A stretch of 64,000 nucleotides of DNA from Gimesia chilikensis (lineage in GTDB: Bacteria; Planctomycetota; Planctomycetia; Planctomycetales; Planctomycetaceae), in the NCBI RefSeq assembly GCF_007744075.1, contig NZ_CP036266.1:310001-374000 (forward strand), written 5' to 3'. The position numbers and the translations under genes were made by a program. Positions 45,313-55,900 of the stretch are shown here, piece by piece (positions within the stretch are counted from its first letter, which is position 1; every line of letters starts with the position of its first letter). The notes beneath the pieces were generated by a model. That model searched no databases. It was not told the origin of the DNA and saw only the letters and a list, made by a program, of their open reading frames with translations.

Positions 45313-46977
45313 ATGAAGCAAAACCATTACCCCCTCTTCGTACGACGCGATCTGGACGGTTTTTTCGCGCTGATGATCGACAACCTCGTGCAGCTGCTGC
45401 TGATTGTGGCACTGTGTGGATTGTGTGGGATCAGTGCCGACTCGGAAATTTTGCTGCAATACATTCTGCCCGGTGCTGCCCTGAGTATCCTGGTGGGAAA
45501 TATTTTTTACGCCTGGCAGGCACATCAGCTGGCGAAAAAAGAGAATCGCACCGATGTGTGTGCACTGCCTTATGGGATTAACACGCCGTCGCTGCTGGTC
45601 TATATCTTCTTCGTGATGGTGCCCGTCTATCAGCGGACCAACAGCGCGGAAGCAGCCTGGCAGATGGGGTTACTGGCCTGCTTCGGGAGTGGCGTGATTG
45701 AATTCCTGGGGGCTTTCGTGGCGGACCGGGTTCGCAAGGTGACACCCCGGGCGGCCCTGCTGTCGACCCTCGCGGGAATCGCGATCGGGTTTATCTCGAT
45801 GACCTTTATGCTGAAGATCTATCAGCGGCCCATGATCGCGATGCTGCCGGCTGCGGTCGTGCTGCTGACGCTCTTTTCCAAGACGAAGCTTCCGTTTCAC
45901 ATGCCGGGCGGATTGCTGGCGATCATCGTGGGAACCATTTGCGCCTGGGTTCTGCCGGAAGTGATCCCGCAGTTGATGGAAGGCGCGCCGATGAGTGTCG
46001 AGGCGATTAAAACCTCCTGGGATCAATGGGGCTGGTATCCTCCTCACTTTGCAGGTGGCGCCCTCTGGGAACTGCTCAAACAGCCGAGTGAGTGGGTGGG
46101 GTACATGTCGGTGATTTTTCCGATGGGCCTGTTCAATGTCATCGGCAGTATGCAGAACATCGAATCTGCAGAAGCGGCCGGCGACAGCTATCCTGCGAAG
46201 CCTTCGATGCTGGCCAACGGTGCCGGGACGATTGTGGCTTCGCTGCTGGGCAGCTGTTTTCCGACGACGATTTATATCGGTCACCCCGGCTGGAAAGAGA
46301 TGGGATCGCGGGCCGGCTATTCGACGCTGAACGGAATCTTTTTCATGTTGATCTGTCTGACAGGGACGACCGGTGTGATCAGCAACATCATTCCGCTGGA
46401 AGCCGGGATCGCGATTGTGCTCTGGATCGGAATGGTCATCACGGCCCAGGCGTTTAATGCGTCTCCGTCGCGGCACGCTCCCGCCGTGGCGCTGGGGTTA
46501 TTTCCGGCGATCGCAGCCTGGGGCATGACGGTGATGCAGGGAACACTGCTTGTGGGCGGAGGAAAAAATCTGCAGGAGATTTTGACTGCGAATCCATTTA
46601 CCGAGGTGAATGGATTTCTGATGAACGGCATGGTGGTGATGGAGCGGGGTTTCATCTTCACCTGTATGATTCTGGCGGCCATCTGTGCCTGCCTGATTGA
46701 TGGCAAATATCGATCGGCGGCGATCTGGTCTGTCATCGCGGCGATCTTCGCGTTTCTCGGTTTAACGAGCGCTTACGAAGTTGTGGGGAACGACATCCAC
46801 TTCCGCCTGGCGTTTACCGAAGGGACTAAAGAGGCACTCACTTTCAGTGCCACGGGCATTGGTGTGGGCTACCTGTTGTTCGCGGCGACCTTCCTGATTC
46901 TGGGTGGGATTCGCGACGCAGAGCCACCCGTCGAAACGGAAGAAGAACCCAATCCCCGGATAGAACCGGGGCACTGA
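45313..46977 (+). CDS. NCS2-type (xanthine/uracil/vitamin C family) permease
   Basis: A 554-residue polytopic membrane protein with about 12 hydrophobic helices (for example [20 protein letters not shown] and [13 protein letters not shown]). [17 protein letters not shown] matches the unusual broken-helix region of nucleobase transporters, which are proton or sodium symporters for purines or pyrimidines. The ATG at 45313 lies one base past the kinase stop; a longer frame would overlap the kinase. It is large for the family and not close to PurP or UraA, so the substrate is open. Coupling with the PfkB kinase favours a purine or nucleoside. Confidence 0.78.
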   Translation: MKQNHYPLFVRRDLDGFFALMIDNLVQLLLIVALCGLCGISADSEILLQYILPGAALSILVGNIFYAWQAHQLAKKENRTDVCALPYGINTPSLLVYIFFVMVPVYQRTNSAEAAWQMGLLACFGSGVIEFLGAFVADRVRKVTPRAALLSTLAGIAIGFISMTFMLKIYQRPMIAMLPAAVVLLTLFSKTKLPFHMPGGLLAIIVGTICAWVLPEVIPQLMEGAPMSVEAIKTSWDQWGWYPPHFAGGALWELLKQPSEWVGYMSVIFPMGLFNVIGSMQNIESAEAAGDSYPAKPSMLANGAGTIVASLLGSCFPTTIYIGHPGWKEMGSRAGYSTLNGIFFMLICLTGTTGVISNIIPLEAGIAIVLWIGMVITAQAFNASPSRHAPAVALGLFPAIAAWGMTVMQGTLLVGGGKNLQEILTANPFTEVNGFLMNGMVVMERGFIFTCMILAAICACLIDGKYRSAAIWSVIAAIFAFLGLTSAYEVVGNDIHFRLAFTEGTKEALTFSATGIGVGYLLFAATFLILGGIRDAEPPVETEEEPNPRIEPGH

Positions 46978-47034
46978 CGGGCGCGCGGAAGTTCGCTCAT
47001 TCTGTGGTTGTTCCGCGGCCTGTTGTTGGTTGGA

Positions 47035-48462
47035 TTAAGGCTGTGTCGGTGCTTCGTAGATGCGCACGTTGCGGAACTGGCTTTCGGCCCGGGCGATCAC
47101 ATCTTCATCGGCGATGAAGTGCAGGTAACGGTATTTCCCGGTCAGATAGCGGCCTACGCGAATCCGGAACCGTTTCCAGCCCGTTCCCGAATAGGTATTG
47201 AACTGCTGGCCGATGTGTGACCAGGCTTCGTAGCCGTAGATCTGGAACGTGTGGTTTTCCCGGTTGTATTCCCGGTCGGTATCGAAGCCGAACCCGTGAA
47301 TCTGTCCCTGATGAGAGGAACGGAAATCGAACTCGATGACCGTGTTGGGAGTGATTTCCCGGTTTACTTCCACACTCTTCCAGGCGTTGCCCCACAGGCG
47401 AATGCCTTTGCCGTTTTCAATCAGCTGATAGTCGGTGGGCAGCTCGTACTGGCCATCCTGAAAACTGTAAGGCTCAATCTTCGTGGAAGCGAAGTCAATC
47501 GCCGGGATATCACCGGGAGGATCAGCGACAGAGAACTGGCTGCGGGCCGGAAAGGTTTCCTGGTCTGCGACCAGCCGATTCTGTTCCCGTCCCTGGCTGT
47601 TGAACACAATGGCCTGACCGGCTTCGACGAGGATCGGCTGATCGGGCACCTGTTCCTGGTCGATGTCTTCATCGGGGCGGGAGAGTGAGCGGGTCACCTG
47701 CACGCTTCCGTCGAAGACGTGCAGTTCGGATTCGTTATCCGGATTGACGGCCAGACCGAAGTTGGCGGCCTGCGAGAGGATTGTCAGGTTGGCCGTGGTG
47801 AGAGTGAAATCATGATTGCGTGATGTCCCGACGACAGCCAGTCGACCCGATTTCAGATAAGCGCGGCTGTCTGAATTGAGGCCCAGTTCAGCGGGACCTT
47901 CCAGTGCAATCGTGGTGCCTCCCAGAAAGTCAATCAGGGCACGGCCCGATTTCAGCTTGAGCCAGCCGGGGACGAGGGGCTTACTGACATCCTGGGTCCA
48001 CTCGGTCCGTTCCCAGACAGCGTCGTGTTCCTCAATGATCATGGCAGCGGGAACACCATCGCTGGAATCGATTCGCGCGATGGCCTGCGCGGGCTGGCTC
48101 TCCATGAGCAGCAGCATGGCCAGACAGACGCAGACGGCCAGGGTGGCAGCGAGTGCATACCGGGTGAAGGCCAGCTGTTTGCGGGTCGAAGCGACTTTGA
48201 GATCCTGTGCAGGCTCGGTCTGGGTGATGATTTCGGGAGTACAGAATTCCTCGGGAAGTGGTTCGGTCTGTCCCTGTTCCCACTGCAGCATGGAATCGAG
48301 ATTCATCATCTCCAGGTAGAGTTCGCGTGACGCCTCATCGGACTCGAGTCGTTTTAGAAACTCCTGACTTTCTTCCTCGGTGAGCAGACCGTCGAGGAAG
48401 GCAGAAATGATTTCTTCGGGGTCTTTCCGATCCCCGTCAGGATGTTGTGAATTTTGATTCAT
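47035..48462 (-). CDS. FecR-like anti-sigma factor with carbohydrate-binding-like ectodomain
   Basis: A 475-residue type II-oriented membrane protein. The cytosolic N-terminus (EEIISAFLDGLLTEEESQEFLKRLESD) is the planctomycete anti-sigma-type helix bundle. One membrane helix (about residues 105-125, LAATLAVCVCLAMLLL) is followed by a FecR-like region (about 150-265, LKSGRALIDFLGGTTIALEGPAELGL and ILSQAANFGLAVNP). The C-terminal ectodomain (about 330-475, VIEFDFRSSHQGQIHGFGFD) resembles jelly-roll carbohydrate-binding domains. It starts 6 nt after the ECF sigma gene, its presumed partner. It would hold the sigma factor until an extracellular ligand is sensed. Confidence 0.82.
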   Translation of the reverse strand: MNQNSQHPDGDRKDPEEIISAFLDGLLTEEESQEFLKRLESDEASRELYLEMMNLDSMLQWEQGQTEPLPEEFCTPEIITQTEPAQDLKVASTRKQLAFTRYALAATLAVCVCLAMLLLMESQPAQAIARIDSSDGVPAAMIIEEHDAVWERTEWTQDVSKPLVPGWLKLKSGRALIDFLGGTTIALEGPAELGLNSDSRAYLKSGRLAVVGTSRNHDFTLTTANLTILSQAANFGLAVNPDNESELHVFDGSVQVTRSLSRPDEDIDQEQVPDQPILVEAGQAIVFNSQGREQNRLVADQETFPARSQFSVADPPGDIPAIDFASTKIEPYSFQDGQYELPTDYQLIENGKGIRLWGNAWKSVEVNREITPNTVIEFDFRSSHQGQIHGFGFDTDREYNRENHTFQIYGYEAWSHIGQQFNTYSGTGWKRFRIRVGRYLTGKYRYLHFIADEDVIARAESQFRNVRIYEAPTQP

Positions 48463-48468
48463 GACAGA

Positions 48469-49032
48469 CTATTCTCCCTGCTCGCTGGCAAGTGATTTCT
48501 GAACGCACTCATGTAAAAGTTGTCGAATCCGGTACAGCATCTGAGAAACAGCGCCCACGGAGCGGCCCTGTTCCTCGGCGATGGCCTGGACTGACCCGCC
48601 TGCAGCATAGCGCTGCTGAATCAGGCGGCGACTTTGTTCCGGCAGCTTGGCCAGACATCGGGACAGTACCCGCTGCATGTCTTTGGAACCTGCCAGTTTT
48701 TCTTCATTCTGTTTGGCCAGCATGGATACCAGCTCTACGTTAAACACCATCGAATCCCGTTTGTTATCGCGATAATAAGCCAGAACCTGAAAGTAAGCTA
48801 CTTTGCAGGCCCAGGCGACGAAGTTGGAACCCGGTTCGAATTCTTCACTGCGCCGCCAGAGCACCAGGTTGGTTTCCTGCAGGACATCCTGGACCGCTTG
48901 AGTGTCGGGCAGCAGCGAACGGATATAGGCGTATAGTTTGCTCTGATGCGCTGTCAGCAGTTGAACAAAATTTTCCGTCTCTTCCGGCTTCAAGTCGGGC
49001 GCTTTCAGGATCAATGCTATCGGTAACGTCAT
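48469..49032 (-). CDS. ECF sigma factor, Rhodopirellula/Verrucomicrobium family
   Basis: A 187-residue ECF sigma factor. Region 2 is visible as DTQAVQDVLQETNLVLWRRSEEF and FVAWACKVAYFQVLAYYRDNKRD, and region 4 as LPEQSRRLIQQRYAAGGSVQAIAEEQGRSVGAVSQMLYRIRQ. The start at 49032 (MTLPIALIL) was chosen over a 17-codon longer frame without family similarity. The FecR-like anti-sigma gene follows after 6 nt. The divergently transcribed LamG-DUF1549-DUF1553 gene starts about 200 nt away and has a duplicated upstream block, making it the likely target. Confidence 0.92.
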   Translation of the reverse strand: MTLPIALILKAPDLKPEETENFVQLLTAHQSKLYAYIRSLLPDTQAVQDVLQETNLVLWRRSEEFEPGSNFVAWACKVAYFQVLAYYRDNKRDSMVFNVELVSMLAKQNEEKLAGSKDMQRVLSRCLAKLPEQSRRLIQQRYAAGGSVQAIAEEQGRSVGAVSQMLYRIRQLLHECVQKSLASEQGE

Positions 49033-49097
49033 GATTCTTAGAGTTTCTGCATTAATATACCAGATTACAGAGAATCTCACCAAAAGAGGGGCATTGC

Positions 49098-49211
49098 CTC
49101 AAAAATTTCATAAATTGAAGCATATATGTATTATTCCGCATAAGATCGACGGGGCGACCGGTATATTAGACCAGATCACGTTTTAAAACGCTGTGACTTC
49201 TCACCTTGAGA
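49098..49211 (+). promoter_or_regulatory. Duplicated upstream control block, copy 1
   Basis: Ordered landmarks: CTCAAAAATTTCATAAATTG (49098-49117, containing AATTT-CAT-AAATT), GATCGAC (49144), CCGGTATA (49158), GATCACG (49174) and the inverted repeat TCTCA-CCT-TGAGA (49199-49211) about 25 nt before the ATG. The first four landmarks recur with identical spacing before the paralogous gene at 52737. It probably contains the promoter, perhaps for the divergent ECF sigma factor. Confidence 0.55.
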
Positions 49212-49235
49212 ACTGATAATCAGGAATTGCCCGCA

Positions 49236-52200
49236 ATGAACTACCTGGCATACGTTAAGCGCTCTCTGTGCCTGTTGAGTCTCACGCTCGCTCTGCCCCT
49301 GGCGGCGAATCTGTCTTTTGCTGACAAGCAGAACGGTGGTACGTCTACCCCCAGCAGCTATCGGGAGCTGATTCTCGCGGATCAGCCGGCGCTCTACTGG
49401 GATTTCACAAAGCCTGCATCGGAAGGCGGTTATGTCAGTGTGACCGCTGACGACAAACAGTCAAAACCGTTATCGGCACTGGTTCGCGGGCAGGCCCCAC
49501 AGGCTGCAGCCGGTCCCCGTCCTTCCGAGTTTCCATTGTTTGACAAACAGAACCAGTCTGCCCGATTCAAGGCGGGCGATGGTTTTCTGCGGGTCGTCGA
49601 TCCGGGCGAAGAGAGTCCACTGGACTTTGCAGCCGGGGATGAGATGACGATCGAGGCCTGGGTGAATCCTGCGTCGATCAAAGCGGGCCGCTTTCTCTAC
49701 ATCATTGGTAAAGGGCGAACGAACCGCAAAGGGGTTGCTGCGGACAATCAGAACTATAGTCTGCGTCTAACGGGTTCGGAAATCAGTTTTCTGTTTTGCA
49801 CTCAACCTGAAAAGCAGGGAGAGAAACCGACTTATCACCGTTGGACTTCCACCGGCGCAGGCCTCAGTGCTCTGAGCTGGCATCATATCGCGCTGACCTA
49901 CCAGTTCAGCAAAAAACAGAGTCTGCAGGCTTACATCAATGGTCAGCCCGTGAAAGGGAAGTGGGATGTGGGCGGCGATACCAGTCGGCCCCCCGTGGTT
50001 GATAACGACGAAGTCTGGATCGGCTCTTCCATGGGCGGCTCTGTTTACAGTTCGTTTGATGGTCTGCTGGATGAACTGGCCGTCTATCGTAAAGTGCTTT
50101 CAGCCAAACAGATTGCAGCACACTTCAAATACGTCGCGCCGGAAGTAAAGATCGACTGGACCGCGGTTCCCAGTGATCGCGTGCAGGTCGAGATTCACGA
50201 AGGCATCCCCAATAAGAAGTCCTGGCAGTTTCGTCCGCCCCGGCTCGCGGAAACTTTCACGGTGCCTCACTTCGCATTGATTGAGATTCCCAACCGCTAT
50301 TCGGAAAAGGGCGTGAAAGTCGATCGTCCCGATCCCTTCCTGGTTCGCGCGATGTCCAACCTGGTGATTCCCGCGGGGAAGAAGCGGATCCTGGTGCGGG
50401 CCCGCAATGGATCGCGATTGTATATTGACGAGATGCTGGTCGCAGAAACGGGCTTTCATAAGATTACCAATAGTGGCCACGACAAAGTTTATGATGTCGA
50501 CCTGAGCCTGGCCCCGAACATTCGGCCGCTGCACCGGGGCGATCAGGAGAAGGTGATTGAATTCACAGGAGACGGTAAGCCACACCGCGTGCGGTTTGAA
50601 ATGATTGTCGGCGGTTCGCGTCATCGGCCCGACTTTGGTGAGACGGCGGTCTTCATCGGCGATCCTGGAAAAGACTTCCAACTGCTGACTCCTTCCGATC
50701 AGGTGGTGATGTTGACCGATGCAGACTGGACTGCGTTCGAACAACAGTATCGGTATGACCTTATCGCCGTGAATGCAGAGCGTCGCCGAAGCGTTTCAAA
50801 CAAAGAGGACCAGTACTGGAACTGGCGACACAAGCTGGCGAAAGAGGAAGTACTCAAACAGCCTCAGGTCAAAGTCCCAGCGGCAGCGAAGGGTCTGCGG
50901 GCCAACAATGCCATCGACTACTTCATAAACCAGCGACTGTCGAAAGAAAATGCAAAACAGTCTGCACCGCTGAGCGATCTGGCTTTTCTGAGACGACTGT
51001 CACTGGATACGACGGGGACTGTTCCCTCACCTGCACTGGTGCAAGAGTACCTGGCTCAGAAGCCGGAGAATCGTCGTAGTTTCGCGATCGAGCGGCTGCT
51101 CCACGATCCCGCCTGGGCAGACAGCTGGGTTGGATACTGGCAGGATGTGCTGGCAGAAAACCCGAACATTGTTAACCCGACATTGAACAACACCGGACCA
51201 TTTCGCTGGTGGATTCATGAATCCTTCTATGACAATAAACCATTCGACCGTTTCCTGACCGAACTGGTGATGATGGAAGGCAGCAAATACTTTGGTGGTC
51301 CTGCGGGGTTTGAGATGGCATCGCAGAACGATGCCCCCATGGCGGCTAAGGCGCATATTATCGGCCAGGCCTTCCTCGGCTTGAACATGAAGTGTGCCCG
51401 CTGTCACGATGCCCCGTTCCACGACTTCAAACAACGGGATCTATTCAGCCTGGCAGCGATGCTCAAGCGGTCTCCACAGGGTGTGCCTAAGACCAGCTCG
51501 ATTCCTGGCTTCGATCCCAAGTCGAACTCGATGCTCGTTTCAGTGACTCTGTTACCAGGCGAGAACGTAACTCCGGAATGGACGTTTGAAGAACTGGTCA
51601 AGCCGGGCAAGTTCCCGGAGGACTATCTGAGATCCGAGAAAGATACCCGCGAGAAACTGGCGGCGATTATTACGTCTCCTCAGAACGAGCGGTTTGCCAA
51701 CGTGCTTGTCAACCGGGTCTGGAATCGCTACCTGGGCCATGGTCTGGTAGAGCCGGTCGATGACTGGGATGGCCAGGAGCCGTCGCATCCTGAGCTGTTG
51801 AAGTACCTGTCACAACAGTTCGTGTTACACGGTTATGACATGAAGCAGCTGGCCCGGATGATTTTCGAATCGGACCTCTATCAGCGACAGGCTTCGACAG
51901 ATCGCGCCACGGTTCAGGCACTCTTGGATACAACTTACAATTTCTCATCGCCGGTATTGCGGCGGATGGAAGCAGAACAGATTGTGGATTCGTTGTTCGC
52001 GATTTGTGGTAAGCCTCTGGACGCCGGTCCGATGTGTATCGACATCGACGGGGCGCGTCACTATCACAACTCGCTTGACCTGGGCATCCCGCGACGGGCC
52101 TGGCAGTTTACGTCTCCCTCGAATGAGCGCGACCGGCCCAGCCTGGCACTCCCCTTCGGTCAGCCTTTCATCACGCTGATGAAAACATTTGGCTGGCGGG

Positions 52201-52679
52201 ACACGCGTCAGCATCCGGTTACCGTCCGCGAATATGCTTCGACGGCGCTGCAACCGGCCATCCTGGCGAATGGTTTGCTGGGGCAGCGGTTCACGCGTCT
52301 GTCGGATGACAGTGACTTTACGGAACTGGCGCTGCAGGAGCAGTCGCTGGAAGCTTTGATTCAGAAAACATTCATGAAAACTCTCACGCGAGAACCGACG
52401 ACGGAAGAGCTCGCGCTCTTCACGGATCTGCTACAGTCCGGATATGCAGAGCGGATGAACCCGGGGGCTGAGATCGTCAACCGTGAGCGTCTGCCGCGCA
52501 ATCTGGTGAGCTGGTCGAATCACGTCAGCCCGCGGGCCAATGAAGTCAAGGTCGAGCTGGAGGTTGCCGTCAAGAAAGGTGATCCGCCGACACAGCGACT
52601 GAAGGACGACTGGCGGAACCGTTACGAGGATCTGCTCTGGTCACTGCTGAATTCGCCTGAGTTTCTGTTTCTGCCCTGA
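49236..52679 (+). CDS. Secreted LamG / PA14-like / DUF1549 / DUF1553 protein, copy 1
   Basis: A 1147-residue exported protein: signal peptide (LCLLSLTLALPLAANLSFA), a LamG jelly roll (about residues 95-290, DEMTIEAWVN and ELAVYRKVLSAKQIAAHF), a PA14-like domain (about 310-480, RARNGSRLYIDEMLVAET), DUF1549 (about 555-760) with a c-type heme motif CARCH (about residue 718), and DUF1553 (about 815-1130, VLVNRVWNRYLGHGLVEPVDDWD). DUF1549/1553 proteins are hallmark planctomycete surface proteins, often encoded with DUF1501 partners, as here, and suspected in polysaccharide use. The usual N-terminal cytochrome (PSCyt1) domain is replaced by LamG and PA14-like modules. ATG 49236 begins the signal peptide. 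Confidence 0.88.
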   Translation: MNYLAYVKRSLCLLSLTLALPLAANLSFADKQNGGTSTPSSYRELILADQPALYWDFTKPASEGGYVSVTADDKQSKPLSALVRGQAPQAAAGPRPSEFPLFDKQNQSARFKAGDGFLRVVDPGEESPLDFAAGDEMTIEAWVNPASIKAGRFLYIIGKGRTNRKGVAADNQNYSLRLTGSEISFLFCTQPEKQGEKPTYHRWTSTGAGLSALSWHHIALTYQFSKKQSLQAYINGQPVKGKWDVGGDTSRPPVVDNDEVWIGSSMGGSVYSSFDGLLDELAVYRKVLSAKQIAAHFKYVAPEVKIDWTAVPSDRVQVEIHEGIPNKKSWQFRPPRLAETFTVPHFALIEIPNRYSEKGVKVDRPDPFLVRAMSNLVIPAGKKRILVRARNGSRLYIDEMLVAETGFHKITNSGHDKVYDVDLSLAPNIRPLHRGDQEKVIEFTGDGKPHRVRFEMIVGGSRHRPDFGETAVFIGDPGKDFQLLTPSDQVVMLTDADWTAFEQQYRYDLIAVNAERRRSVSNKEDQYWNWRHKLAKEEVLKQPQVKVPAAAKGLRANNAIDYFINQRLSKENAKQSAPLSDLAFLRRLSLDTTGTVPSPALVQEYLAQKPENRRSFAIERLLHDPAWADSWVGYWQDVLAENPNIVNPTLNNTGPFRWWIHESFYDNKPFDRFLTELVMMEGSKYFGGPAGFEMASQNDAPMAAKAHIIGQAFLGLNMKCARCHDAPFHDFKQRDLFSLAAMLKRSPQGVPKTSSIPGFDPKSNSMLVSVTLLPGENVTPEWTFEELVKPGKFPEDYLRSEKDTREKLAAIITSPQNERFANVLVNRVWNRYLGHGLVEPVDDWDGQEPSHPELLKYLSQQFVLHGYDMKQLARMIFESDLYQRQASTDRATVQALLDTTYNFSSPVLRRMEAEQIVDSLFAICGKPLDAGPMCIDIDGARHYHNSLDLGIPRRAWQFTSPSNERDRPSLALPFGQPFITLMKTFGWRDTRQHPVTVREYASTALQPAILANGLLGQRFTRLSDDSDFTELALQEQSLEALIQKTFMKTLTREPTTEELALFTDLLQSGYAERMNPGAEIVNRERLPRNLVSWSNHVSPRANEVKVELEVAVKKGDPPTQRLKDDWRNRYEDLLWSLLNSPEFLFLP

Positions 52680-52736
52680 CAGGAATGTGTACACGTGATC
52701 TTGCAGGCGAGATATCCCTGTTATTCAGGGGTTTCC

Positions 52737-52917
52737 CTCAAAAATTTCATAAATTGGACAATCAATATATAATTAAGCGTGAGATCGACATGATGTCCGG
52801 TATAGTAATCTGGATCACGAGTTAAATCCTCGTGGCATGCTTGTGTACAGTACGTTTGTCAGTGCCGGCAACTCCGGTTTCTGATGAATCTCGCCTGCTG
52901 TGACGTCTCAATTGAGA
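52737..52917 (+). promoter_or_regulatory. Duplicated upstream control block, copy 2
   Basis: The same landmarks as copy 1 occur at 52737 (20-nt identical element), 52783, 52797 and 52813, at offsets of 46, 60 and 76 nt in both copies. A 68-nt extra segment then precedes the conserved TGTGAC and a perfect 12-bp palindrome TCTCA-AT-TGAGA (52906-52917). The promoter part is conserved while the leader is longer. Confidence 0.55.
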
Positions 52918-52942
52918 ACCTGATATTCTGGAATTGCCCGCT

Positions 52943-55900
52943 ATGAACCACCTGGCATACATTAAGCGTTCCCTGTGCCTGCTGAGTCTTTCGCTCGTCC
53001 TGCCTCTGTTTGCGAGCCCCGCTCACGCTGAAAAAGAAAAACCAGCCAAAGCCAAGCCGACCAGTTACCGGGAAATGATTCTGTCGAATCAGCCGACCCT
53101 CTATTGGAACTTTGAAGCCTCCCTACCGGAAGGTTATCCCAGTGTCGCGGCTGATAAAAAGCAGCCCTTGAAGGCCCTGGTCCATGGTCAGTCTCCCAAG
53201 TCGGCTGCCGGCCCTCGTCCTTCTGAGTTTCCACTGTTTGACAACAAAAACAACGCCGCTCAGTTTAAAGCTGGCGCTGGTTACCTGCGGGTTGTAGACC
53301 CGGGGGAAAAGAGTCCGCTGGATTTCACTGCTGGCGACTCCATCACCGTGGAAGCCTGGATCAATCTGAATTCAACAGACGCTGGTCGTCACTACTATAT
53401 CATTGGTAAAGGTCGCACCAACCGCAAAGGAGTTGCCCGGGACAATCAGAACTATGCACTGCGGGTGACCGGTTCGGAGATCAGCTTCCTGTTCCGTGGC
53501 AAGCCCGACAAAAAGGATGTGAAGCCCGACTATCATCGCTGGACTTCCACCGGTGCGGGGATCAGCGCTCACAACTGGCATCATGTCGCAGTGACTTACA
53601 CTTTCGGCAAAAAGAAAAGTCTGAACGCGTATGTCGACGGTCAGTCGGTCAAAGGTAAATGGGACATGGGCGGCGATACCACCTACGCTCCCGTCGTCGA
53701 CAATGACGAAGTCTGGATCGGTTCCTCCATGGGAGGTTCGGCCCGCAGTTCGTTTGATGGTTTGATGGACGAGCTGGCCGTGTATCGCAAGGTGCTGCCC
53801 GCGAAAGAAATTACCGCACACTTTAAATATGTCACTCCCAAGCCGACCATCGACTGGACTTCAGTTCCCAGCGATCGCGTGCAGGTCGATATTTACGAAG
53901 GGATTCCGAACAAGAAGTCCTGGCAGTTCCGTCCGCCTCGTCTCGCGGAGACCTTCACTCAGCCTCACTTCACCCTGATTGAAATTCCCAACCGGTATTC
54001 GGAAAAGGGTGTGAAAGTTGATCGTCCTGATCCTTTCCTGGTACGGGCGATGTGCAACCTGACGCTGCCTAAAGGGAAGAAACGAATCCTGGTACGGGCC
54101 CGTAATGGATCGCGGTTGTATATTGATGACAAGCTGGTTGCTGAGACCGCTTTTCATAATATTTCCGGCAGTGCTCACGGTACTGTCTTTGATGTTGATC
54201 TGAGTCTGGCCCCGAATATTCGTCCGCTGCACCGTGGGGATCATGAAAAAGTGATCGAGTACACGGGAGACGGCAAGCCGCATCGCGTGCGGTTCGAAAT
54301 GATTGTGGGTGGTTCGCGTCATCGTCCGGACTTCGGTGAAACGGCTGTCTTCATCGGCGATCCCGGTAAAGACTTCCAGCTGCTGACTCCCTCTGACAAA
54401 GTTGTCATGCTGACCGATGAGGACTGGCTGCCGTTCGCACGTCAGTACCGTTACGATCAGATTGCCATCAACGCAGAGCGTCGTCAGGCGGCCTCGAAAA
54501 AAGAAGCCGAGTACTGGGACTGGCGGCACAAGCTGGCGAAAGAGGAAGTACTCAAGCAGCCTCAGGTCAAAGTGCCTGCAGCAGCGAAAGGTCTGCGGGC
54601 CAACAACGCCATCGATCACTTCATTAACCAGCGTCTGTCCAAGGAAAATGCCAAGCAGTCTGCACCGCTGAGCGATCTGGCTTTCCTGCGTCGGCTGTCA
54701 CTCGATACAACGGGGACAATTCCTGCGCCCGAACTGGTGAAAGAGTACCTGGCACAGAAGCCGGAGAATCGTCGCAGTTTCGCGATCGAGCGACTGCTCA
54801 ACGATCCCGCCTGGGCTGATAACTGGGTCGGATACTGGCAGGATGTGCTGGCAGAAAATCCGAATATCGTTAACCCGACATTGAACAATACGGGACCATT
54901 CCGCTGGTGGATTCACGAATCCTTCTATGATAACAAGCCCTTTGATCGTTTCCTGACCGAACTGGTAATGATGGAAGGCAGTAAATACTTCGGCGGTCCT
55001 GCGGGCTTTGAAATGGCTTCGCAGAACGATGCCCCCATGGCGGCCAAAGCGCACATTATCGGTCAGGCCTTTCTCGGCTTGAACATGAAGTGTGCCCGCT
55101 GTCACGATGCCCCGTTCCATGATTTCAAACAACGGGATCTGTTCAGCCTGGCGGCCATGCTCAAGCGGTCTCCGCAGGGTGTGCCTAAGACCAGTTCGAT
55201 TCCCGGGTTCGATCCCAAGTCGAACTCGATGCTCGTTTCGGTGACTCTGCTGCCGGGCGAGAACGTGACGCCGGAATGGACGTTTGAAGAACTGGTCAAG
55301 CCCGGTAAATTCCCCGCGAATTATCTGCGCTCCGAAAAAGATACGCGTGAAAAACTGGCGGCGATTATCACGTCTCCTCAGAACGATCGGTTCGCCAATG
55401 TGCTTGTGAACCGAGTCTGGAAGCGTTACCTGGGCCACGGTCTGGTGGAACCCGTCGATGACTGGGACGGTCAGGATCCTTCGCATCCTGAGCTACTGAA
55501 ATACCTGTCCCAGCAGTTTGTGCTGAACGGTTACGACATGAAGCAGCTGGCGCGGATGATTTTCGAATCGGACCTCTACCAGCGCGAAGCGTCGACTGAT
55601 CTGACCACCGTACAGGGGCTGTTTGATACCACTTACAACTTCTCATCGCCGGTACTGCGACGGATGGAAGCAGAACAGATTGTAGACTCATTGTTCGCGG
55701 TCTGTGGTAAGCCACTGGACGCCGGCCGGATGTGTATCGATATCGACGGTTCCCGCGATTACCACAGTTCGCTCGACCTGGGTACGCCGCGTCGGGCCTG
55801 GCAGTTTACGTCTCCCTCAAACGAGCGTGACCGGCCCAGCCTGGCACTGCCTTTCGGTCAGCCTTTCATCACGTTGATGAAAACGTTTGGCTGGCGGGAT

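Noticed and set aside
52711..52740. A small hairpin (CCCTG/CAGGG) after the first LamG-DUF1553 gene
   Set aside because: Only a 5-bp core stem and no T run; too weak to call a terminator.
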